From: Alitta virens
Lineage: Eukaryota > Annelida > Polychaeta > Phyllodocida > Nereididae
Reading direction: 5' to 3'
Length of the DNA stretch: 64,000 nucleotides
Assembly (NCBI GenBank): GCA_932294295.1
Contig: OW028580.1
Coordinates: 31,628,136 to 31,692,135, forward strand
Under the pieces are notes generated by a model. That model saw only the letters and a list, made by a program, of their open reading frames with translations. It was not told the DNA's origin and did no database searches. Numbering within the stretch: position 1 is the first letter of the stretch; each line of letters begins with the position of its first letter. The translations under genes were made by a program, and so were the position numbers. Below, piece by piece: positions 24,113 through 35,944 of this stretch.

Positions 24113-24333
24113 CTGAAATGAAATATTTTTGTATAAGTAAACAAGCAATGTGTACACTATGTCATTGCAATAGGCAAGTTATTAGAAACTCAATCACTTC
24201 TGACAGTTCTGCCTCTGTATAAGCTGTACTTGCAGCCAATAGTATTGGCAATACACAAAGCCAATAAACATTGATAACTACGCTAAGGTTGCAGTCTTGA
24301 GCTCATGAAGACACAGCGAAAATGTCACTTCAT

Positions 24334-24582
24334 CTACAGTTGATATTTACTGCTTAAGCACTCTTTTACCAACCACAGACAGTCAACTTTTTTATCAAAT
24401 TTTAAAAGTAAATTTTCATCCAAAACCAAAACACCAAGATTGGCAAGAGGCATAGTTGACAACAGAAGCCGAGCTCCATATTTTCCTCCTTGGTTACTAT
24501 CAGCCGTTGTATATTGAGTAAATCGTAGGGTACACATGTGTCTTTCTCCGAAATCCATACAAACCACTCTAACAAAACGCAT
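24334..24582 (-). CDS. Small ORF upstream of the C2orf42 homolog, uncertain
   Basis: An 82-codon ATG-started ORF lies on the C2orf42 side of the shared promoter, in the same direction as C2orf42. I do not recognise the product. Its composition looks protein-like (mixed hydrophobic and charged residues, no low complexity), but no domain or signal is evident. It could be a long upstream ORF in the C2orf42 5' leader, part of its first intron, or chance. An ATG-rich leader of this length would strongly reduce C2orf42 translation if it is retained in the mRNA. Confidence 0.25.
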   Translation of the reverse strand: MRFVRVVCMDFGERHMCTLRFTQYTTADSNQGGKYGARLLLSTMPLANLGVLVLDENLLLKFDKKVDCLWLVKECLSSKYQL

Positions 24583-24589
24583 ATTATTT

Positions 24590-24847
24590 TTAACAGCAGA
24601 TTTCCTGCTGAAGGACTGAAAGAGCCGACAAAACTTTACCTTCAGCCCGCCATGATTGAAAACAAGACTCCAGAGATGAGGAAGCCGAGCTCCTATTGGT
24701 CCAGACGGTCACGTGGTTCAATGACATGTGATGCATAATTTGATTGGTGCACACCTGGCCATTGATCTCATACAAAACGTAAGATGGCAGCACCGTACAG
24801 CAAACTAATATCGCCTATTGCACATGACAGCTGGAAACCAAGGAATC
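24590..24847. promoter_or_regulatory. Probable bidirectional promoter, C2orf42 homolog / HOGA1
   Basis: The two genes are divergent, and only about 735 bases separate the C2orf42 coding exon from the HOGA1 ATG. The stretch holds two ATTGG (inverted CCAAT) boxes at 24695-24699 and 24744-24748 and a CACGTG E-box at 24710-24715. There is no clear TATA box. Paired CCAAT boxes without TATA are common in housekeeping bidirectional promoters. Transcription starts are inferred, not seen. Confidence 0.5.
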
Positions 24848-24855
24848 ATGGCTAA
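24784..24855 (+). other. Upstream ORF overlapping the HOGA1 start
   Basis: An ATG at 24784 in a favourable context (AAGATGG) opens a 23-codon ORF in a different frame. It ends with TAA at 24853-24855, four codons' width past its overlap with the HOGA1 ATG at 24848-24850. If the transcription start lies upstream of 24784, ribosomes translating this ORF would have to skip it by leaky scanning or back up to reach the aldolase start. Whether it is in the mRNA cannot be told from the sequence. Confidence 0.4.
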
Positions 24856-27800
24856 TTTAGTGAGGGTAGTGAGTTCGCGATTTGGACAGATTGGACGATT
24901 GTCAGTCATCCCTATTGCGTCAGATCGTTCCAGAAGATGTCCAGGAAACTCCGGGATGCAATGTCGAGGGCTGGCAAATGCTAGTTCACGGCTGGACATC
25001 GGGGGAATCTACCCTCCCTTGGCGACTCCTTTTGACCATGATGAAAATATAGCTTGGGACAAACTCGAGTTCAACATGAACAAGTGGAATAAAATTGATT
25101 TTGCTGGTAAGAACATGATTCAAATTTTGATTTTAGTGTCAAGAGCAATTTATATAAATGATGTTTTACATAAAGCCCTTGAGAATGGCAACCTAATTAG
25201 AGTAACTTGGCATGTATTTTAGGCCTACTAATCAGCTAATGGACCTAATATTTGAAATTGAGTACCATAACCCAGCCTATAGACTATTGATTAACTAGAT
25301 GAGTAAACGAGCAAAATTTTAAGTCAAATTGGGGTATCTGAAGAATTAAAAGCAGGAAGTTATTTAGAGGTACTTCATGTCAAGCATTGATGTTATGACC
25401 AGGGGCCCCGTTTCATTTCAAAATGTGGGGGGGGGACATATTGACCTTTATTCTGGACACCAACAGTCAAATCGTTATGTTGGTACAAAAAAAGTGGGGG
25501 GGGGGGAACTTTTTTTGGTCACTACTGCTATTAGGTCACTGTAACAATAGAGTACAATGGGAGTTCAATGGTTTCTTATCTTAATGTCTCATTTGAAATG
25601 ATAATTTCCAGATTTTATGGTATTGATTTCACGAGAACTGAATAAATTAAGTGCTATCATAATTGTGAATGCTCGAGTGAAATATTTTAGCCTGGCTATA
25701 ATATATTAAATATTTTTTATTTTTTGATTAGTATTGATAGTTATTCCCCACATCTGAAGCCATCATTTTCTAATTTTTCTGTGAGTGCAAACTTCTCTAC
25801 AATTCATGTGTAACCTGGCATCTTATTGCTATTTATGTGACTGTTTCAGGATACGTTGTACAAGGTTCCAATGGAGAATATGCATATCTTGCTCAAGATG
25901 AAAGAGTGGAGCTTGTGGGTAGAATAAAACGATTATCTGCAGAAAACAAACTTATTATCGCTGGATCTGGATGTGAATGTAAGCACATGCATCGCTGTTA
26001 AATTTGTTGATCTACAGCTTGAAAGTTATCAGATGTACATACTACATAGATAGTACAAGATATAATAATCTTTATCCATGTGATCTGCTATGACACAGGC
26101 CCATAGTCAAGGGGGGTGGGGGGGTCGAGGGGGTCGTTCGACCCACCCAACTTGGTCCATGTCCACACATTGGTCCACTTTAGGAAATGCTATTTAAAAT
26201 TTTTTTTTATTGAAGGACCACAATTTTAAGAAAAAGACCCACCCAACGCTAGCGGCTGGCTACTGGCCTGTGACATTAAGACTGTACTACACTTATCATG
26301 CTTATAAGACCACCTCTGAATTAAGCCTACAAATATTTGAACCATCTGGCATGGTGGCCCTAATGCATCTTAACATGCAGAGATGTGTATAAAACACCTG
26401 ATTGATTGATTTGCAGCACTTGAACTTCTTCATTGTTCCTCAAATGAAAAAGGGTTATATTTCAATTGAAGTGTTTATTATTTCAGCAACTAAAGGGACA
26501 GTGGAGATGACGAGGCGAATGGCTGATGTTGGTGCTGATGCAGTGATGGTCGTCACTCCTAGCTATTACAAAAACAGTATGAGCAACAAGGCCTTCATTG
26601 CTCATTATACAAAGGTGGTCAATAATAACTATTTCACAGCGGAAATTAGTTAAATTTACCATTTATGAATGTTAAATGAACAATTTTGTTACTCTTGTCT
26701 TTCTGTAGGTAGCTGATGAAAGTCCAGTCCCCGTCATCTTGTACAACGTTCCTACAAACACTGGCATTGACCTGGCAGCCGACGTGACGGTCCAACTGTC
26801 CGAACATCCCAATATAATTGGAATTAAAGAAAGTGGTGGAGATGTGAGATTTCTTTAATTATATGGTATTTAATTAAATAACTCAAGAGAGACATACATT
26901 TTTTTTTGTAGAACGATGAAGAAATTATCATGCAACTTTCAGGCTAAAATTTATTGTAGATTTGCATACCCAGCTCTTAAGACCTGAGTGTTGTGAGAAA
27001 AACATGCAAAATGCATTTCAGATAACCAAGATTGCTGGTATTGTGCACAGAACTAAAGATAGGGATTTTCAAGTGATCGCAGGATCCGCAGGATTCCTTT
27101 TACCAGCTCTCACTGTAGGTAAGTGGTGGGTTCATTTCTGCTGGTCATTCTTTCGGAAAAATTCTCTCGACAGACTATTTTAATGAAAAAATATGCAAAT
27201 AATTTATAATTTTTTGTTAAGTACAATAAATGCTTTGTCTGTTAATCATTATCAGGCTGTGTTGGCGGCGTGTGTGCTCTTTCTGGTGTCCTTGGCCAAG
27301 CAACCGTTGATCTGATGACCTTATATCAGCAAGGGAAGAAACAAGAAGCCCTGGATTTGCAGCATAAAATCATTGGCCCCAACTTTGGGGTGAGTTCATA
27401 TTAAGCATTTTGTTTTCATCAGATTTTGCATAATTTTTTTTTTCTGTTTCATGACACGGTTTTAAAACAGATATGCAGAGAGTATATTCTCACTTATTCC
27501 TAATACCAGGAGCAGTACCCCATAATGTTATGGGGTACTGCCAGGAGGTATATCGTTTGTTCTAGTATACAATTAGAAGTTTTACACCTGCCATCCTATA
27601 CTTGATTATGTATGATTCGTTATTATTATAATTGACAAATATAAATTATTTACAACAATAATGATGACTGGTGGTCTCAGAACTTAACTCAAAGTTATTT
27701 TGACCACGAGTTACATGAACAATTTTGAGGAATGAGATGCATGAGATGAAGTTCATAAAAAAATTAATAAGAAAGAGCAACTGATGGAGTAACTATGTCT

Positions 27801-28600
27801 GTTATTTTTTTAGTTCATTTCATTCTCTTAGATGAAATTCACATGCTCTTACAACTAAGCATTTTCTGTTATGCATTTAAGAGCTAAATGAAATTCACAT
27901 GCTGATAAAACTTAGCATTTTCTGTAATGCATAGGAGAGCAGAGACACCACACTCCCCACCCCTCGGCCCCTAAAGAAGTGAAGTCTTTCATTATATAGC
28001 ATATAAATTTCATTATACTAAGTGCAACTAGACTCAACAACCCAAACAATACTAAGTGCAACTAACAGACCAAATGACTAAATCATCATTTTAGTTAAGA
28101 ATTGAAAATTAATCTTTTTAGCTCATTTCACTTTTAAAATCTAGATTGTCACCAGCTATTAGGATCAATGTAACCTATGTGTCATTTATTTGAATTGGAT
28201 TATTTATCATATATAATTTATGCTGTCTCTTTCAAAATTTTTTTAGAAAAATGTGTATGATTTGGTATGAAATTTAATGTCGTTCCCATGAGCTGATTTC
28301 AAGGTATGCAATATTATTGCCAATAGGCTACAGTCGGATAATTGGTGACTTGTGTTGTGATTATTGGGATCAAGCATGGGAATTTTTTGGGTACACTATA
28401 CTAGAAGAAATAATACTTAAATCGCCTATCAGCCAAAAAGGGCACTGTGACTAGACATCAATCAATCACTCAATCAATCAATCAATCAGTCAACCTATCA
28501 GTCAATCAATCAATCAATTAGTCAATTAGTAAATCAATGAACTCAGTCCATCAGTCTATCAGTCTGTCAGTCTATCAGCTTGGTGGTCTAGTGGTAAGAC

Positions 28601-28636
<36 letters not shown>

Positions 28637-28914
28637 AATCATTGTTTAGTCTCTCTTCTGAACAACAAAGTCACAAAATTTTAATCTGCGTTATTTAATT
28701 TGCTCCGAGTAGATAAAATATTTATAAAAATGAGAATGATGATATTATTGTCATTCTTCTCTAGGTCACTCGCAACTTTGGTGTTCCTGGCCTCAAAGCA
28801 GCCATGGAATGGTTCGGTTATTATGGTGGACCGTTGCGCTCTCCCCTTCAGCCCTTGAACCAAGATGAGGCTAAGATGCTAAAAAATGTCTTCACTGCAA
28901 ATGGATTCCTCTAA
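24848..28914 (+). CDS. HOGA1: 4-hydroxy-2-oxoglutarate aldolase, mitochondrial
   Basis: Exons: 24848-25106, 25850-25978, 26487-26614, 26709-26843, 27022-27118, 27256-27389, 28765-28914 (TAA). The total is 343 residues, against about 327 in human HOGA1. The enzyme splits 4-hydroxy-2-oxoglutarate into pyruvate and glyoxylate, the last step of hydroxyproline breakdown in mitochondria, and belongs to the DapA/NAL class I aldolase fold. Visible motifs: [10 protein letters not shown] at the barrel entrance, VVQGSNGEY (substrate carboxylate loop), [11 protein letters not shown] with the catalytic Tyr at 184, and GIKESGGD with the Schiff-base Lys at 212. The Arg/Ser-rich, acid-poor first 45 residues suit a mitochondrial presequence. 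I chose ATG 24848 for its A at -3 and G at +4; an in-frame ATG at 24824 is a weaker alternative. HOGA1 is preferred over N-acetylneuraminate lyase because the C-terminal [16 protein letters not shown] block matches HOGA1. Confidence 0.95.
26094..26272. mobile_element. MITE with G-rich left part, HOGA1 intron 2
   Basis: Left end CACAGGCCCATAG and right end CTACTGGCCTGTG are imperfect inverse copies. The interior holds TCGACCCACCC-type G/C-rich phrases twice. G-rich elements with ACAGGCC ends are, to my knowledge, widespread in marine invertebrates. Confidence 0.6.
27831..27942. repeat. Tandem duplication, period 56
   Basis: ATGAAATTCACATGCT begins at 27832 and 27888. Both copies continue through AAGCATTTTCTGT-ATGCAT and end in AGAG. 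Lies in the last HOGA1 intron. Confidence 0.75.
28456..28635. repeat. ATCA/GTCA and TATC tetranucleotide array with tRNA A-box piece
   Basis: (ATCA)n and variants from 28456 to 28577, then GGTGGTCTAGTGGTAAGAC (28582-28600), which closely resembles the 5' part of tRNA-Glu including an A-box, then (TATC)n to 28635. Lies in the last HOGA1 intron. Confidence 0.65.
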
Positions 28915-29170
28915 TTCAAATTTCTTCCATGAGATTCCTGTGTGAATTTGAGTCATGCTTGTCACAGTGTGACTTAATGTTGATCAAGATGGTTTTAAGT
29001 GTCTGCATTTGTAATATTGCTCAAATGTGTAAGTGAAAAATTAGAATATTTTATGAAATATATGTTTATTAATGAAATCCATATGATTAGGTAAGTAATG
29101 TATATCTATATATTTACATTATCTATAAAGGCATGTTTTAAATACAACTTTTTAGTCCTTAATTTGGTGC

Positions 29171-29176
29171 AATAAA
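29171..29176 (+). terminator. Polyadenylation signal for HOGA1
   Basis: AATAAA lies 257 bases after the HOGA1 stop codon, the first canonical hexamer on the plus strand in this 3' region. The implied 3' UTR of about 280 bases is ordinary. Confidence 0.55.
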
Positions 29177-31645
29177 GCCATCGTAATCCATAGACTCCAA
29201 GAGTCCATCTCGACAATGCCATGTGTTTGGTTTATTATGCGCACACCAGAGGTCGTTGTGTAACAGGTGACCATGCACTGTAGCGACATCTAGTGCACTG
29301 TCATTCATGCAGTCTTGCAATTCTGGGTCATTCTAATATACCTGGTTGAATTATTCAATTAATTAAAAAAGAGAAAGACAGCAGATATCTAGAAATTACA
29401 TAGATTGTGTATTAATTTTGATTAATGGGCCTATTTTAAAATGAAGAGGTCGAAAGCATTGGGCCTGTATAATGTGATACTATTTGCTTGTTGGTAATAG
29501 TATAGCTTCTTACATCAACTCGACTGCAGTTGATATTGACCTTGTATTAAAGGTGCATTACAAACTTGGGCTATTCTACATTTCTAAATTAGGAAGGTCC
29601 TATCGATCCAGTGGTGGTCACATGACCGGCCCTTCTGCCAAGACCTCATGTCCTTCTGGATAACTTGGCGTCAGTTGGCAAGGGCCCAGTTTATTTTTGT
29701 GTTTCATAATTTGGCATTTTAAAAAGCCTGATGGACCTAGACCTGTAGACCTTTGAAATGTGTGGCTTGACAAGAGGTCAAACCATTTAAGTGGTCAGTG
29801 AGTGAGTGAGGTCATTCTCTTGGTCACCGTGGTCAATATGTGCTGTCACTTTGGCCTTCAGGGTGAAGTGAACTATGCACTCGAAGCCAGGTGGTCTCCA
29901 AAGTGAATTCTGAAGATATATAGGCTAATCTTCATTTTCAAAAATGATATAGGCTTATTTTTAACTGTTTATATTGAACATCATAAGAAATAATAATTGA
30001 ATCAAGTTTATTGTGAAGGTTACAAAACTCCACATGAATATTTTTAAATAACCACAAAAGGCCTATGTCTTATAAAAGGCTACTTTGGATCTTACTATGT
30101 AGGCATTTTACTGATTGTATACAATTTGCAGTGTGCCCAATAATTAGTTTTCACTGTATATATATGCTGAGCATTTAGTATGATTTAACCTGAAACCTCC
30201 CACGTATTAGGACCTACTAACTTAGTGTAGGACCTGCAGTTATGGAAATAATGGAATCAATCTTGCCTGCTTAGTATTTCCAGATGCCAGATATCAACAT
30301 GGTATAGGTATATATCAATATATTATTGACTATAGGCCTATCAATAAGGCTTATTGCTCTGTCAGTAGTGAGTAATTTAATATGTGGTGGTCACTTGGAC
30401 TGTGGAGTCTATAATTGAATTTAATTAGGCCTAAAACTTGGCCCACGATGGGATTAAGTTTGATTTATATTGGCACTCAGGTTAGTTCTCATAAATTTGG
30501 GCTAGGTTAAATTTGGCAACTGGTGCGAGTGACCCTCTCTTCAAGCCATTGGCGACTGATGACCTTGTCTTTATGACTCGGTGCTAGGCACCCAAGAGGC
30601 CCAACAATGCCTATCACACGAGTGACTGGAACAGCGTACTAAAGTTTGAAATATTAATTTCTGACTCGTCTAGTTGTCAAGTTTAATGCGCCCTGTTGGT
30701 TAATCTGTCACCCTGTCTTTGGCGCTGGCATTGGGGCGACGTAATCAGCACCTCGCCCCTCCCACGTGACCTGTAGAGCCCTCTCCGGGGCATTTCGGGG
30801 TCATTCAAGCCCCATGCAGACCCTTTCGAACACATTCTGTTTTGTGGTCCTTATTGTTGTTTTTATGGGCCCCTCTTTTCAACACCTGCCCTGCAGATGC
30901 ACGCGCGAGCCATTGTTTCCAGAAACGCCCACCAGGAGTCGCATGCGCCCCCTTGCGGAAGTTTTATTAACTACATTAGGGTGTCCTCAAACGAACTATC
31001 CCTGCTGCCATTGAAGGGCTGCTGGTGCCCTCCTCATCACATTCAATTACCCCTTTTCAGCAAATCTACTCACAACAATGCTTATTCAACAGGAAATCTG
31101 TCTTTAATACAAACAATGTTTGCCTATTTGTTAGCACTTTCCTTCTTCAAGGTCAGATAGGCCTACTAAGTCCTACTAGTGCATTGATTATTATTCTGGA
31201 GAGCTCTATGGATAGTGGGCCTAATCAACGGCACTTAAAATATTCCTGTACTTTTCTTCTTCTTTTCCTTTTTTTTTAAATTTTTTGTTTCCTTTATTTT
31301 TATTATATTTTTTTCATTGCTGCAGAATTAAAACAATTTTAGGACCTACCTGTACGCTGTAGGTAGGTCTATGTATTAGCATGCACAATTTAGGTCTCAT
31401 AATTGCTTGTGCTGCATACATACATGTATACATGTACAAAATTAGAATTATTAATTTGAACTGAACATTGATTGTGTTAATAGGGCCTAGTGTTAAAAAT
31501 AAAAATAAATTAATCTAAGCTATGTATACAGGCTAGACACTGTTGCTCAACTTGTGCCTGCAGCCGATTGTAGCACAAGAAATGGAAATGGCTGATGGTC
31601 GGTGCATGATGAGTGGTCATGCATGGTTGGCCATGGAGAGGGAGA

Positions 31646-31662
31646 GGGGGGGGGGGGGGGGG
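31646..31662. repeat. Poly-G run of 17
   Basis: Uninterrupted 17 G on the plus strand after a GA-rich lead, upstream of the signal-peptide exon. Similar 13-G runs lie at 33557-33569 and 56339-56351. Confidence 0.9.
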
Positions 31663-31739
31663 TGGAGCGGGCGCCAGACATTGGGCCAGAGCAGCCTGAC
31701 GGAGAGCTGGGAGGGAGAGAGCGCTCAGTCTGACTCCGC

Positions 31740-32153
31740 TAAGCCCACTACGCACGTCGTGGTGTAGAAAATGTGACGACACAGCCGTCATTCAGTGCGC
31801 TCAACGTCAGAAACGTAACGTCGGGATATAAACGTCTGCTTTCTTCAATTACGTTCGTGACGTCATAGCACGTGTCATTTCAGCACGTGCAACCTTAATT
31901 GGATGTAACGACAGATGTGATTGGATACAGACATCAACAGGACGCGCCGTCAAGTTTACATTTTTACCAGAAAATATTTTTTTTTGGAAAGTGAATTGTA
32001 GTGTTTACAATCTGTGGTACCTTTTGTGGTAATCAATTCTGCACTTTCATATCTCGTACACAAAGTGTTATTTCAATCAAGGCATTTGTGGATCGGATAT
32101 ATTCGTGTTTTGGATTTTACCTGAAGTTGTCCAATGTGAGCAGTGAGAAAGCA
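31740..32153 (+). promoter_or_regulatory. ACGT-rich promoter-like region and 5' leader
   Basis: Between 31749 and 31889 the ACGT core recurs about nine times. It includes a perfect CRE-type TGACGTCA at 31858-31865 and two CACGTG E-boxes at 31869-31874 and 31884-31889. The local CpG frequency is much higher than in the flanking AT-rich DNA, as expected of an unmethylated promoter. It lies directly upstream of the signal-peptide exon. The transcription start is not determined. Confidence 0.5.
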
Positions 32154-32265
32154 ATGTTATATTCCCGGGTGAAAGACGGGGGCAGCCAACCTACCTGGTT
32201 GCCCTGGGTGTTGCTTGTGAATGCCCTTCTCCTGGCCCCGGTCTACTGCCGAAGACACAGATCAA
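32154..32265 (+). CDS. First coding exon with signal peptide, gene unknown (partial)
   Basis: ATG 32154 is the first ATG in an open frame and is followed by 37 codons, then a consensus donor (A/GTAAGT) at 32266. The peptide has a polar start (MLYSRVKDGG), a hydrophobic core (WLPWVLLVNALLLAPV) and a Cys-Arg-Arg after it, which fits a cleavable signal peptide or signal anchor. It ends in phase 1, the usual phase for an intron after a signal-peptide exon in extracellular multidomain proteins. I do not recognise the gene. No convincing second exon is seen before 64000, so the first intron would exceed 31 kb. A minimal ATGTGA start-stop sits at 32134-32139 in the leader. Confidence 0.5.
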
Positions 32266-33631
32266 GTAAGTCCCTTTGATTAAAATTTATGAAATTCTGT
32301 CACTGTTTTGATAACTTTAGGTATTTTAATAGGTATAGGCCGAATGACTTCAGAGTTCTGTAGAAGCTGACTATAGACTATCTAGTCATTTTGAGGTCAT
32401 AAATAGAAATAACGTGTCAAAATAAACACTGCTTTGCATTATGCATGTAGGCCTGGCACTTAAAGAAGTGTCAGGTTAACACTAAATGAATGCATGACAT
32501 GTAGACCTGCATATAGGCCTATATCAAAACATTCCTCTCTATATAGGCCAATTATATGGGGTGTTATTGAATAGGTAAATAAGATATTTCTTACACAATT
32601 TTACCAAAAGAAAAATAAAGTCTGTAATTATTAATTTGGTTGTCTTTTCACATATATGTAGGCCTACAGCTGCAATCAAAATCTTACAATTCGTGTTTAA
32701 TATATTTGCTGTCACTTACATATTATGTTAAGTGACATTTTTGTTTGTGGATAATAGATTTCCTGACATTTTGAGGTCCCAAAATAGCTCAATACTCCTT
32801 GAAAAGCCAAGTTGTGGATTTTATAGCTTATGTTTGTATTAAGTAATGATAGAGGGGGTCAAATTTCTTCGAAGGTGAACTTGCTGTGCCTTTAATACAG
32901 TGTAGACCAGGTTTCGCGTTACCGTGTGTGCTCAGTACATACATGCTGCTTATTTTTGGGCCTTGCTCAGATTTTCTGTGAATATGCCATGTCTTATAAT
33001 ATATGAATATATATATATGGAGATATTAAAATCTCATTCAAGCTAACTGATGTTCTGTCATAAATTGGGGTCATGTTATGGAAAACTTTCCTGCACTGCA
33101 GCCATGTTTATTTTTATAAGCATGGTTCAGCCATACAAGTAGTTTAAAATGTTTATTTTATTGTGGCATTTAGTGAATTCTTTGAAAACTTCAGTGAAGT
33201 TCTTACAAATGTTATTTCAGGAAGTGTGACAGCGCTCATTATAATGGAGGAGACATTTTGCAAAGTGGGCCAGTGGACCCCACCCTCCCTAATTACATCT
33301 TGTGTAGTTCTATAATGGGACCCACATTACGTTGAAATTGCAGCGAATTATGCAGTTATGCAAATCATCTAGAATCACAATGTATTTGAAGTATGGTGTA
33401 AATTTGAAGGCAGCCAACGGCGCTTCTTTTCCGTTTTATTTATTTTTTTGTTGAAATGCATCGCGAAGAATAATTAGGGAAATTAGATTTAATCGAGCTG
33501 GCATTGAACGTAATATGCTGTAATGATGTCTAATTTGTCCCCAGGTTCATTGAGGTGGGGGGGGGGGGGAGGTGTACTTTGAAGGAGAGGGAGAATGAAA
33601 GCCCTATGCAATGATTTACATCTCTTGTTAT

Positions 33632-33732
33632 CTACTACTACTGCTACTACTACTACTGCTACTACTACATGTACTACTACTGCTACTGTTACTGCTACTA
33701 CTACCACCACTACTACTACTACTACTACTGTG

Positions 33733-33777
<45 letters not shown>

Positions 33778-33782
33778 GTGTG

Positions 33783-33821
<39 letters not shown>

Positions 33822-33977
33822 GTGTGCTACTACTACTACTACTACTGTGCTACTACTACTACTACTACTACTACTACCACTACTACTACTACTACTACTA
33901 CCACTGCTACTACTACATGTACTACCACTGCTACTACTACATGTACTGCTACTGCTACTACTACTACTACTACTGTG

Positions 33978-34025
<48 letters not shown>

Positions 34026-34030
34026 GTGTG

Positions 34031-34069
<39 letters not shown>

Positions 34070-34097
34070 GTGTGCTACTACTACTACTACTACTGTG

Positions 34098-34141
<44 letters not shown>

Positions 34142-34144
34142 GTG

Positions 34145-34190
<46 letters not shown>

Positions 34191-34254
34191 CACTGCTACT
34201 ACTACATGTACTACTACTGCTACTGCTACTGCTACTACTACTACTACTACTGTG

Positions 34255-34321
<67 letters not shown>

Positions 34322-34397
34322 CACTGCTACTACTACATGTACTACCACTGCTACTACTACATGTACTACTACTGCTACTACTACTACTACTACTGTG

Positions 34398-34437
<40 letters not shown>

Positions 34438-34513
34438 CACTGCTACTACTACATGTACTACTACTGCTACTGCTACTGCTACTACTACTGCTACTACTAC
34501 TACTACTACTGTG

Positions 34514-34559
<46 letters not shown>

Positions 34560-34741
34560 CACTACTACTACTACTACTACTACTAGTGTGCTACTACTAC
34601 TACTACTACTGTGCTACTACTACTACTACTACTACTACTACCACTACTACTACTACTACTACTACCACTGCTACTACTACATGTACTACCACTGCTACTA
34701 CTACATGTACTGCTACTGCTACTACTACTACTACTACTGTG

Positions 34742-34792
<51 letters not shown>

Positions 34793-34820
34793 GTGTGCTA
34801 CTACTACTACTACTACTGTG

Positions 34821-34851
<31 letters not shown>

Positions 34852-34876
34852 TACTACTACTACTACTACTACTGTG

Positions 34877-34931
<55 letters not shown>

Positions 34932-34989
34932 CACTGCTACTACTACATGTACTACTACTGCTACTGCTACTACTACTACTACTACTGTG

Positions 34990-35045
<56 letters not shown>

Positions 35046-35062
35046 GTGCTACTACTACTGTG

Positions 35063-35093
<31 letters not shown>

Positions 35094-35145
35094 CACTACT
35101 ACTACTACTGCCATGACTACTACTACTACTAGTACTACTACTACT
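33632..35145. repeat. 1.5 kb CTA trinucleotide array with ordered interruptions
   Basis: Almost pure (CTA)n. About twenty TGTGC interruptions and about ten ACATGT interruptions are arranged in recurring higher-order units. The CTA/TAC/ACT units contain no stop on the plus strand, so very long plus-strand open frames (poly-Thr/Leu/Tyr) are artefacts. Each TGTGC interruption shifts the register by one. Confidence 0.95.
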
Positions 35146-35944
35146 AAATGAACTATTTTTGCTCCTCCTCCTCCTCCTCCAAATAAACTGAATATCATAG
35201 TAAATTGAAGAAATGATTATTATATAATTACTTATCGATTACTAGAATGGCCCGAATTATCATTTATATTGATGGAATAAATGAGTGAATTCATGCACTA
35301 TAGGGCTAGTGGCCATGGGTGCAGTTGGGGACAAACATGAGGTCGCGGATTCTATTTCTGAGTTGATTGTTAAATCTTGCAAATCCCACGAAGCCTGTTG
35401 CTTTGGGCAGCTGGTAAAAGGTCTAGAATTCAGGAATATTTAATTTCCCTCTGTACCCCGTTGTTTTTTGCATGTCCTTTTTTGTCTGCTAACAAAAGCA
35501 GCTGTACCGAAGAATGTTCAGTGCCATCTAAATTCACTGTCACTCACAGAGGGGTAAATCGAGAATTAAACAAACATTTTGGAGACAGTGCTGCCCTCTC
35601 CAGTTCCCCCAAAAACTACAAGACAATGTATCGATTTTTGGGGCCCATAATTCCTCATTCCAATCTCGTTTCAAGCACCCCAATTGAAATTCCACTTAAT
35701 GCCCCCAAATATTCAACAAGGGCCTCCCAAACATGTCTTGAATGTGATGGGCCTTCATTCCAAGATTTGTTTTTCTGTTTTTTTTTGTAATCCACTTTGC
35801 TTATAAGACCCTCCCTGAAGATAGGATTGGGCATTAAACTTTTCGGCAATTAGTTTTTCTTAAGCAAAAAGAAAGAAGTTAGCTCAAGTCTTGAGTGAGG
35901 TCAAGTTGTTTCAGAAATTATATAGGCATATAGTTGTTTTGATT

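Larger units (their letters stand above)
28915..31739. other. Intergenic region between HOGA1 and the signal-peptide exon
   Basis: AT-rich, with recurrent AGGCCTA motifs, and no protein-like frame. CpG-containing, more GC-rich sequence appears from about 30500-31020 and again near 31600, approaching the promoter-like region. Confidence 0.6.

Noticed and set aside
28456..28577. CRISPR-like spaced repeats
   Set aside because: These are continuous tetranucleotide variants in an animal intron, with no conserved repeat/spacer alternation.
33595..35151. Very long open frames of poly-Thr, poly-Leu and poly-Tyr
   Set aside because: Direct consequence of a CTA array lacking stop codons on the plus strand; no splice context or protein-like composition.
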